This document shows positions 8,407 through 15,905 of a stretch of DNA of 23,328 nucleotides, piece after piece (the stretch's first letter is position 1; each line of letters opens with the position of its first letter). Both the position numbers and the translations under genes were made by a program. The notes beneath the pieces were generated by a model that was not told where the DNA came from, did no database searches, and saw nothing but the letters and a program-made list of their open reading frames with translations. Source of the DNA: Methanobacteriota archaeon. Its GTDB lineage: Archaea; Thermoplasmatota; Poseidoniia; Poseidoniales; Poseidoniaceae. The stretch spans positions 1-23,328 of the forward strand of contig PAMN02000046.1 of NCBI GenBank assembly GCA_002707335.2, given 5' to 3'.

Positions 8407-8873
8407 ATCAGAAAATTGTCCGTGATAATTCAGGAGCTAGCACAGAATTAGGCTACATATTCACATTTATGCTAGGAGTTATTTTCTTATCGATGTTCAG
8501 TGTTTGGGCTTTTGGCCTAGAAACATCAACTAGAGAAAGGTGGAATAGTACTGCTGTCGACGTAAACATGGCCGACATAGCAGGTGCTGTAGAAAGAGCA
8601 GATGCTGCTAGTCGTGAAGACCCTAATTGCAGGTACGCAGAGGTCGTTGAATGGAGACTAACCGAGGCAGATGAATCTCTGTTTACATTAACCCTAGATG
8701 ATGAAGGTTTACATTTAGACCATACAGAGAATGCATTAGATCGTGACGTTCTTATTTCAGGAGTAGGTGCTGGAAACTATGATGGAACAATGACTTTAGC
8801 AGGAACTACAAGTATCTGGATTGTGTATGAAGATGGTTTGACTTACATTACAAAAGAAAAACCGTATTTCTGA
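8403..8873 (+). CDS. Small type IV pilin-like protein, third of the operon
   Basis: A 156-residue protein beginning MNQKIVRDNSGASTELGYIF, followed by a hydrophobic helix to about residue 38 and then an extracellular domain of ~115 residues. The leader plus A12-S13-T14-E15-LG resembles the N-terminus of small haloarchaeal pilin-like proteins of the type SxxLGYxx. Glu15 sits 3 residues into the A-S-T-E motif, a position where pilins often carry Glu. The single-domain size fits a classic pilin or pseudopilin better than its two larger neighbours do. It overlaps the upstream gene by ATGA. Its TGA (8871-8873) is directly followed by the stop codon of the convergent regulator gene at 8874, leaving no room for a separate intergenic terminator. 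Confidence 0.75.
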   Translation: MNQKIVRDNSGASTELGYIFTFMLGVIFLSMFSVWAFGLETSTRERWNSTAVDVNMADIAGAVERADAASREDPNCRYAEVVEWRLTEADESLFTLTLDDEGLHLDHTENALDRDVLISGVGAGNYDGTMTLAGTTSIWIVYEDGLTYITKEKPYF

Positions 8874-11399
8874 TTAACGACCCATGACAGCGGTGTGAAC
8901 CATCATTTGGACTTCTCTCATTCTAGTCTGAGCACCTAATTCTCTGAATACTGACAGTGCCCTTTGGAGATACTCCATACGTCTCTGTCTGTCAGGAGCG
9001 ACTCCTCCTAATCTAGCCAATAGTTCACCGATTTGCATTCTCAAATCATTTGCCTCTGATATGACTAATGCTTCTCTATACCTTTCTAAGGCATCTTCGA
9101 TTCTACCGCTATCTTGGAGAACCTCTCCTAATAGAATAGATACCTCGACCAATGCAAGTGGATCTCCTGCTTCGCCCATTGTCTCAAGTGCCCCAGTGTA
9201 ATGATGCAATGCTAAATCAGAATCACCTGTTTTAGCATAAAACCGGCCTAATACTGCCCTTGCTCTAGCATGTAAGATTGAATCCTCTATGTCGATTGTT
9301 CTCTCGTAGGAAGATAAAGCGTGGTCTCTTGCCCTATCTTGTTGACCAAGGTCTAGTAAAGCCCTTGCTAGAACAATTTGTGCAGGAATTAGGTCTGGAG
9401 AATCATTTGATGAAAGTATACTCTCAACCTCAGAATACGCTTCAAGGGCTTTATCTTTCTCACCCTTTCTTCTGAGTATGTATCCCATATTATTGTATGA
9501 TCTTGCAGCTCCTAGTGCATTATTCATAGAAATGAATAATTCTAATGCTTTCGAGTGCATTTCGATACTTGATTCTGAATCCCCTCTCTTCAAAGCAATA
9601 TCTGCTAAATTTGAAAGAATATCTGCAATAATGTCATCCAGTCCTGCTTTTTCTGCTAGAGGTTTAGCATTGTTGAATGCTTCTTCTGCTTCATCAAACC
9701 GTCCTAGTAAAGAAAGCACTTCCCCTCTTAATCGGTCTATCTTGCACGCATCTTCAGGCTTAATTGATTCTAATTCTATTGCTGCAAGCAGATGTAACAA
9801 TTCAATATGTCCTTCTTTTACAAGGTCTCTACCCCTTTCGGTAACAATTTCAACTGCATCTTCATGTCTCGATGAAGAAATAAGATGGTAGATTAATTCC
9901 ATAGCGACTGAACTATTGTCAGTTTGTTTTTGGTACCATCCAACTGCTTTGTTATGCAATTCCTCTTTTGATTGGCTGTCAAGACTCTGGAGTAAAAATT
10001 CTCTAATCAAATCATGCACATCATATGTATCAGAATCTGCTTGTCTTGCCAATCCGGATTCAACCAGTTGATCGAGTTCATCAACGCTAAGACCTTGAAT
10101 CGTTATAGCATCCAATGGGATTGGTTCTCTGTACACTGAAAGCGCCCCCAATAACCTCTTTTGTTCCCCTGATAATTTTGAAAATATTTCAATATTGACA
10201 TAATTTTCTAAGGTTTCATGAAACGCACCTGCTGATGCCCCGCGATTAATCAATTCAAGAATTAATGGGTGACCCCTACTAAGAGAGTGTATGTATAGCA
10301 GTTTATCTTGATCTAAATTATCAAACGCTGTTAATAGTGACCTTGTTGATTCTTGGTCTAGCCCTTCTAATGGCAATACCAAAGAGACAATTTTGCCTTC
10401 TGCATCTTTTAGGGGTACAACTTCTTTGAAAGAGCGAGAAAATAGTACTAATCCAACCTCTCCTTCATATTCAATCAATCCTCTCGAGAGAGCTTGTATT
10501 GTTTGGTGTAATGAGATGTCATTGACCTTGTGGTAGTCATCGATTACGATCAATGCTGGAGAATTAGACAAGGCATCTAGAATCAATCTAGCAGCATCTG
10601 CGGGTTGCGGAACTGGTGTTGCAGAGATATAATCTGCCAACATCGAATCTCCAATACCTGATAACCAGTCTGCTATCGCTTCAAAAAATGCTCTGCTGCC
10701 ATCCCAATCTTGACACCTGTGGTAAAGCAGATTACGTTGGTGTGTAAATGATTCAATCACCTTAGCAGCCATTGTAGTTTTACCAATTCCCGCTATACCT
10801 GGAACCATTAGTGTTGTAGGCCTTGCCTCAATCAAATTGACCATGTTTTCCAATTCTTTTGACCTACCATAAAAATGACGAATTCGAGGTAAATCACTAA
10901 GACTTGATACCAATTGTTTTTCTACATGTTTAGATAAATCTCTTTCGACTAAATCAGATGATAGAGACCTTACATCAAGTACCGAATTATCATTCAAATA
11001 GCGTATTACATCTACCGGCCTCATCGAGAATGGCAACTTATCCTGAATTTCACCTAGTGTAGATGAAATTGTTTGGCCGCCTGGGAGGATGGCTCTTAGC
11101 TGGAATTCTCTCAACCGTTTCCACGTTTCATCTGCCAGAGAGATTCCTGATTCTGTGAGGAAGTATGCTTTCCTCTTTCTGCTAACACCTTGAACGTGTG
11201 CCTGTCTCTCGACCAATAACCCTTGGTCTTTCAATCCTGCAATCGCTCTTGGAACATTAGACCTTGCAATAGCCACTGCATTTGCTATTCCCATTTGGGA
11301 TAAAGCAAACGGGACTTCAACGGAATTTATGAAATCTGAAAAATCAGACAAATGTAACAAGATACGCTCTTGCACACCAGGCTTAGGTCCAGAAACCAT
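8874..11399 (-). CDS. Winged-helix / STAND NTPase / TPR regulator
   Basis: 841 residues from ATG 11399, chosen because GGAG (11408-11411) lies 8 bases upstream; GTG 11405 is an in-frame alternative. Residues ~8-98 form a winged helix of MarR/PadR-like character (VPRAIAGLKDQGLLVER as the recognition region, RKRKAYFLT as the wing). Residues ~175-400 are a STAND/AP-ATPase module with Walker A GIAGIGKTT (201-209), Walker B ALIVIDD (to 288) and a RGHPL motif (~375-379). A winged-helix-like DVHDLIREFLL region (~460-470) follows, then TPR repeats from about 548 to 828. This resembles the MalT-like layout but with the DNA-binding domain at the N-terminus. Such proteins are ATP-dependent signal sensors, with TPRs binding an inducer or partner. 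The gene follows the beta-helix surface protein gene by 28 bases and is convergent with the pilin operon, so it may control surface genes. The signal is unknown. Confidence 0.85.
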   Translation of the reverse strand: MVSGPKPGVQERILLHLSDFSDFINSVEVPFALSQMGIANAVAIARSNVPRAIAGLKDQGLLVERQAHVQGVSRKRKAYFLTESGISLADETWKRLREFQLRAILPGGQTISSTLGEIQDKLPFSMRPVDVIRYLNDNSVLDVRSLSSDLVERDLSKHVEKQLVSSLSDLPRIRHFYGRSKELENMVNLIEARPTTLMVPGIAGIGKTTMAAKVIESFTHQRNLLYHRCQDWDGSRAFFEAIADWLSGIGDSMLADYISATPVPQPADAARLILDALSNSPALIVIDDYHKVNDISLHQTIQALSRGLIEYEGEVGLVLFSRSFKEVVPLKDAEGKIVSLVLPLEGLDQESTRSLLTAFDNLDQDKLLYIHSLSRGHPLILELINRGASAGAFHETLENYVNIEIFSKLSGEQKRLLGALSVYREPIPLDAITIQGLSVDELDQLVESGLARQADSDTYDVHDLIREFLLQSLDSQSKEELHNKAVGWYQKQTDNSSVAMELIYHLISSSRHEDAVEIVTERGRDLVKEGHIELLHLLAAIELESIKPEDACKIDRLRGEVLSLLGRFDEAEEAFNNAKPLAEKAGLDDIIADILSNLADIALKRGDSESSIEMHSKALELFISMNNALGAARSYNNMGYILRRKGEKDKALEAYSEVESILSSNDSPDLIPAQIVLARALLDLGQQDRARDHALSSYERTIDIEDSILHARARAVLGRFYAKTGDSDLALHHYTGALETMGEAGDPLALVEVSILLGEVLQDSGRIEDALERYREALVISEANDLRMQIGELLARLGGVAPDRQRRMEYLQRALSVFRELGAQTRMREVQMMVHTAVMGR

Positions 11400-11407
11400 A
11401 ATCACAT

Positions 11408-11411
11408 CTCC
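11408..11411 (-). promoter_or_regulatory. Ribosome-binding site GGAG for the STAND regulator
   Basis: GGAG on the minus strand, 8 bases upstream of ATG 11399. This spacing favours that ATG over the GTG at 11405, which would lie only 2 bases from the GGAG. It sits in the 28-base gap after the stop of the upstream surface-protein gene, so the two genes are probably cotranscribed. Confidence 0.6.
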
Positions 11412-11427
11412 AAAATATCCAACTCAA

Positions 11428-14400
11428 TCACTGTTGAGGAGGTCGATAATTTGGGTCAGCAACCCATTGATTGGATGCTGCATCCCAAATCCATCCCGGA
11501 TGTTGAGGTTGAGAAACTGGTACTGGAGCGGGTGCTGCTGCAGGAGTAGATTGTGCAGTTTCTGCCGCTTTAGCTTTAGCCCATGCATACGGATCTTCAG
11601 CTTTCAATACTTCTTCATCTACTTCATCTTCGTCTTCAAATTCTTCAAACTCAACAAAGAAGTAAGCCCCAACTCCTGCCAGGACAATTAATGCTACAAT
11701 AACAAGCAAGATTATCATCCAAGTCGCTAAACCACTCGATCCAGGATCACCAGATTGCAGTGATATTTCCAAATCATCATCAAACCCTATAGTTTGAGAA
11801 TCACTCTGAACGAAGAATATCTGATAATTTCCATCGTCTCCAAGTTGTGATTCTGATATTTCCATTTTCCAAGTTCCGTCTGCTTTGACAGTTGTTGTGT
11901 TTATGTAAATTTCACCTTTCAATTTCTTTGCAGTTACCTGTGAATATGGTAATCCTGTTCCTTTGAAGACTGCTGAGTCATCAGATACTACAGCACCTGA
12001 ATCTTCTCTTTGAGCACTAAATTTGACCCCTTTAACAATGAAATCTACTTGATATGAGAAAGCCGCAGAGCCATGTATATCTCTTGCTTCAACCATTACA
12101 TCAATCAATGACCATTCAGCGATATTCGATGAGGTTGTGTACATCGAATTCATTGGGTTGTATGTTAATACTCCATCTGGAGAAATTACAATGTGCGAAA
12201 AGTAATCATCATCAGCAGCCGTTGAAGAGTCATCGAAAATGTACCAAACAAAGTGCTGGGATGAAGGCCCTATTCCGTCAGAATCATTGAAGAAAGAAAG
12301 TAAATCGATTTGAGCACCGTTACCACATCTCTCGAAACTTGATGATAATTCATCACAGAAAATAGTCAGGGTAGAAGGCCAGTTGTCTTCATTTAAGAAC
12401 TCAGGAGCAACATTGTCTGCAGCCGCTGGGTTGTCAATAATTATTCTAACAGTTTGAACATTAGAGTAATCTATTCCATCATATGCTTTGACTTTCAACT
12501 CGTATTGTTGGTCGTGAATTAGGTTACTTGTATCCCAATAGGTCGCCCAAGCACCATTAGATGCGAATTGTGTTATTGGATCTGGGCCGTTGTTTAATTC
12601 AATACCACTAGCCAAATCAATAACTGTGATTTCTAACCTTGTTACTTGACCATCGTTATCTCTTGCAACACCGCTAATAAGAGTCTCTTCATCTGCTCTG
12701 ACGGTTTCCATTGGCAACGGATCACTAATTTGGACAATAGGAATTCTGTTGTCGTTGTCAATTGTAATAGTTACTTCTTCGGGAGTACAAACATCAATTG
12801 TTTCTCTACAATAGTTAGAATCACTTGCCCAAACTTTGAATGTATATTCTCCACTAGGTAAAGAGGAGAAATTCCAAGAATCAGACCATGAGGTTGAGCC
12901 TCCACTTTCTGCTGCATAATTCGCAGAATAGTTATTTGGACCAATTACTGAGAACCATATGTCTTTGATGTCACTTCCTTGAACACCTTGATAATTATCA
13001 GATGCTGTTCCGCTAAACATTACCTCTTGACCGTCATGATTTGACCCATCAAGTGGCGTATCCAAATTTACAGATGGGGGATTTATATTTAGTTTGAATA
13101 TTCTAGTTATCATAATAGATTCTTCTAGACCATCATAAGACCTTACTCTAAATGTTACATCATCTTCAAAGTGATTTGACATATCCCACTCGAAAGACCA
13201 AGATTTGAATGGCCAATTTGTCATGGTGACTTCTCCGTTTGCACCAGATGTATCAGTTGCAAGGTACCAATCTTGGCTCCCATGTGGCTGAATTTCAACT
13301 TTCTTGATTTCTCCAAATTGACTAGAGTATGAATCGTAGTCACTGAAATATGGACCTTCAAGTCCATCATATGCTGAACCACTCAAGACAATATTTCGTG
13401 CAAATGATGTTCCATCGTCTTGTGATACTTGAACTGAAGGAGCCATATTCGCCAAATGAATAACGTCGTCTATCATTCCAGATAATTCAAAATCATGTTC
13501 TGAAGTTCCTTTTCCGAATTTCATAGCCTCGACCGTATAACTTGGCATCTCTCTGCCACCAGATTGGCAATCTGAATCTGCTCCATCCCTTTGGGAGTCA
13601 CCATCGTTATCGATATAATCACCACAGGAATCTTCTCCCGGATCTGTAGCAATGTGATTCCAGTTTGTATCGATATGGAAATTAGATGGCAATGATATCT
13701 CTGGCGTATATCCGAATTCATCGGTTGTTAGATTGTAAAGTGACCTACCTGCAGCATCCTTAATTTTGACTGTTGCTTCGGAAACTTGAGAATTATCAGC
13801 CTTAACCTGGTATCTAACCAATTCTGCTTGCTCTACTTGTACGCCCCAAGCAGTGTTTTGGTTTTGGATATGAATCTTAGACCTATCAAGATTTTGCACA
13901 TCAGCAAATGTAAATGTGGTTGCATTAGATTTCAATTCCATTGAGAGCGGCATGTCTCTCGGAGCCCATTCTGCAGTCATTGGAACTAGTAGGCACTCAG
14001 ATATGTCTGAATCACATTCAGCACCTTCCCAAGCTAATTGAACAGGATACATGGTATTGTTACCTGGGTCAGGTACAACTTCACTTTGAATTGAAACTCT
14101 TGATTCTGTTACATTGTAGACTTGACTTGCACCAGAGTATGTGTTGCCATTGAAGTAAGCAATTGAACCGTATTTGTTGCCATAATTGTCATCGAACTGA
14201 GAGATATTCGCAGCAAATGCGCCTGCTGTAGAGATAGTGTTGCCTTGAGCATTGACTATTCCACCCTTAATTCGGAATCCATCTCCGTTACTGTTTGTTA
14301 CAGTATTTCCAATGAAAGAACCTGAAGTCATGAAAACGTGGAATGCAGGACAAGGGAAGTCGCCGCCATACATGTAATCTGAATTACAGGTTCCTGAATT

Positions 14401-15714
14401 GTTAGAAATTTGATTATTTGCGAAATAGATTCTTGCCTTTGAAGGGCTTGGGACATTCCATCCCTGGTCTCTGTAGTGATATTCACCTATCAAGACTGGT
14501 TCTTTTCCTGTGTCCATTATGGTGTTATTCTCTGCAGATACATCTGCCTCACCATAAATCCAGAAACCATTCCATCCTCCAATTGGCCCGATTGTGTTAT
14601 CATTAGCAGTAACAAATGATGACCTTATGTTGAATCCTGATCCTTCAGATGCACCGGAAATCGTATTTTTGTTTGCTACAACTATAGCCTCATCATATGC
14701 AGTGATACCAGCGCCTTCTTCGGTTGTAATTTGATTATCTTCGATGTAGAACGTGTAAGATGTTGTTCCAGTTGTAAGGTGATTATTTGTATCGATTGCG
14801 TTACATTTGATGTTCATAGTTGAATTAGTCAGATATCCTGACGATGATCTCAAAAAAGCACCATATGAATTTTGGGTGACCGATATAGTGTCCATTCTAA
14901 CGAAGGAATCCTCCATGTAGATTGCAGACCTTCCGCCACCTTGAGCGCCGCAATCTGCATCGTTACCTGTGAATGCAGAGTCAAGAATCTGCATTACTAC
15001 CAATCCTGCGCCAGCGCCATATGCCTGAATTGCAGCCCCTTGGTAACCTTCTCCATCAACACCAACGGTGAATGTACCATCAGATAGCGTAGGGGATGCT
15101 CCATTAATCGCCAGGACGTTTGTTGTGTTTATGTCTGTGAAACTTGGATTTGTGATTGACAGGGATGCTCCATCTAATATCAGAGCGCCATATTTGACGT
15201 TACCTTGTCCCGTTATGTCAATCGGAATACCATAGGCACCATCTAAAACAATGAAATTCATCTTTGTAGCTGCTTGGTCAATAGTTGAATCAATGTAAAT
15301 TCCTTCTCCGCAAGACAAATCTGGGTTCCAAATACCAGTCACATAGCATCTACCAGTTTGGTTGCTTGCAGGTGCATCTCCCCAAATGAATCTTATTGGT
15401 GAGCCTGTGCTTGCTTGACTAGCACCGCAGGCTGAATCTCCAGCACAGATTGAACCTTGTATGTTGATGTTACTTCCTGCTGGCATTTGGATTGTAGTAC
15501 CTGCGTTTATGATCAACTTAGCACCACCTGCAACTAAGATATCACCATCCAAGTTGTGGCCACCGGTCCAGGTTTCTGTTCCTGTGATGGTACCAGATTT
15601 AGTTTCGTTGACTGCACTAACAGGTGTTACTGTTGTTGCCATTGCTACGAATAGTGATAACAAGAAAATACTCACTATTCCAATGCTCTTTGTCCTCTGT
15701 ACTGAATTCGACAT
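11428..15714 (-). CDS. Giant surface protein: beta-helix, Ig-like domains, C-terminal TM anchor and cytoplasmic tail
   Basis: 1428 residues from ATG 15714, chosen because GAGG (15722-15725) lies 7 bases upstream; ATG 15750 would add 12 residues before the signal peptide. Signal peptide ~1-35 (hydrophobic core IGIVSIFLLSLFVAMA, then TPVSA). Residues ~36-540 show parallel right-handed beta-helix repeats rich in N-x-I/F and GNT. A Cys-Asp motif, CGDYIDNDGD...DSDC, spans C697-C716. Three Ig-like units follow from ~755, 878 and 991 (each with PxVxxxxP, SGxAxD and a YxxKVxAxD or similar end), then a cadherin-like region and another Ig-like unit to ~1325. A TM helix at ~1328-1352 is followed by an acidic stretch, an Ala/Pro linker and a PGWIWDAASNQWVADPNY tail. 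The protein should be exported with the beta-helix outside. Beta-helices often bind or cut polysaccharides, but no catalytic residues can be assigned. Confidence 0.88.
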   Translation of the reverse strand: MSNSVQRTKSIGIVSIFLLSLFVAMATTVTPVSAVNETKSGTITGTETWTGGHNLDGDILVAGGAKLIINAGTTIQMPAGSNINIQGSICAGDSACGASQASTGSPIRFIWGDAPASNQTGRCYVTGIWNPDLSCGEGIYIDSTIDQAATKMNFIVLDGAYGIPIDITGQGNVKYGALILDGASLSITNPSFTDINTTNVLAINGASPTLSDGTFTVGVDGEGYQGAAIQAYGAGAGLVVMQILDSAFTGNDADCGAQGGGRSAIYMEDSFVRMDTISVTQNSYGAFLRSSSGYLTNSTMNIKCNAIDTNNHLTTGTTSYTFYIEDNQITTEEGAGITAYDEAIVVANKNTISGASEGSGFNIRSSFVTANDNTIGPIGGWNGFWIYGEADVSAENNTIMDTGKEPVLIGEYHYRDQGWNVPSPSKARIYFANNQISNNSGTCNSDYMYGGDFPCPAFHVFMTSGSFIGNTVTNSNGDGFRIKGGIVNAQGNTISTAGAFAANISQFDDNYGNKYGSIAYFNGNTYSGASQVYNVTESRVSIQSEVVPDPGNNTMYPVQLAWEGAECDSDISECLLVPMTAEWAPRDMPLSMELKSNATTFTFADVQNLDRSKIHIQNQNTAWGVQVEQAELVRYQVKADNSQVSEATVKIKDAAGRSLYNLTTDEFGYTPEISLPSNFHIDTNWNHIATDPGEDSCGDYIDNDGDSQRDGADSDCQSGGREMPSYTVEAMKFGKGTSEHDFELSGMIDDVIHLANMAPSVQVSQDDGTSFARNIVLSGSAYDGLEGPYFSDYDSYSSQFGEIKKVEIQPHGSQDWYLATDTSGANGEVTMTNWPFKSWSFEWDMSNHFEDDVTFRVRSYDGLEESIMITRIFKLNINPPSVNLDTPLDGSNHDGQEVMFSGTASDNYQGVQGSDIKDIWFSVIGPNNYSANYAAESGGSTSWSDSWNFSSLPSGEYTFKVWASDSNYCRETIDVCTPEEVTITIDNDNRIPIVQISDPLPMETVRADEETLISGVARDNDGQVTRLEITVIDLASGIELNNGPDPITQFASNGAWATYWDTSNLIHDQQYELKVKAYDGIDYSNVQTVRIIIDNPAAADNVAPEFLNEDNWPSTLTIFCDELSSSFERCGNGAQIDLLSFFNDSDGIGPSSQHFVWYIFDDSSTAADDDYFSHIVISPDGVLTYNPMNSMYTTSSNIAEWSLIDVMVEARDIHGSAAFSYQVDFIVKGVKFSAQREDSGAVVSDDSAVFKGTGLPYSQVTAKKLKGEIYINTTTVKADGTWKMEISESQLGDDGNYQIFFVQSDSQTIGFDDDLEISLQSGDPGSSGLATWMIILLVIVALIVLAGVGAYFFVEFEEFEDEDEVDEEVLKAEDPYAWAKAKAAETAQSTPAAAPAPVPVSQPQHPGWIWDAASNQWVADPNYRPPQQ
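13567..13626 (-). other. MopE-like Cys-Asp putative metal-binding motif
   Basis: It encodes C697-G-D-Y-I-D-N-D-G-D through D-S-D-C716. The spacing C-G-D-x-x-D-N-D-x-D-x(3)-D resembles the motif annotated as putative metal binding in bacterial secreted proteins (MopE family, PF11617), which normally reads CGDGxDNDCDG. Here the Cys usually found inside the loop is replaced by Gly and a second Cys closes the segment. Confidence 0.5.
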
Positions 15715-15905
15715 AAAATCGCCTCTAAACATTGGGAATGACAACTCCAACTTAACACATTGGTATAGATTTCAATTGGGAAATATCAAATTCAACTTAA
15801 AATATCATATTTTTGTGTTTAAAAAAATAACATAGTATCAATACTGCAAAATAATATCAATTTGTTAATAAAGACAATATGGAGCGCAGCACAACGTTTA
15901 TCTGT
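15715..15905 (-). promoter_or_regulatory. AT-rich upstream region of the beta-helix surface-protein gene
   Basis: A 191-base gap with no gene. It holds the Shine-Dalgarno GAGG (15722-15725), candidate TATA elements on the minus strand at 15796-15804 (TATTTTAAG) and 15864-15872 (TTTATTAAC), and a 12-base palindrome AGTATCAATACT (15834-15845). TATCA occurs four times (15784, 15803, 15836 and 15855), at spacings of 19, 33 and 19 bases. A run of seven T on the minus strand (15821-15827) could end transcription of the upstream protease gene. None is certain, as the region is AT-rich throughout. Confidence 0.4.

Noticed and set aside
8860..8890. Terminator between the convergent genes
   Set aside because: The two stop codons touch, with no hairpin and no T-run between them.
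11329..11691. Plus-strand open frame over the end of the beta-helix gene and start of the regulator
   Set aside because: Cys/Phe-rich and unlike any domain; it is antisense to two well-supported genes.
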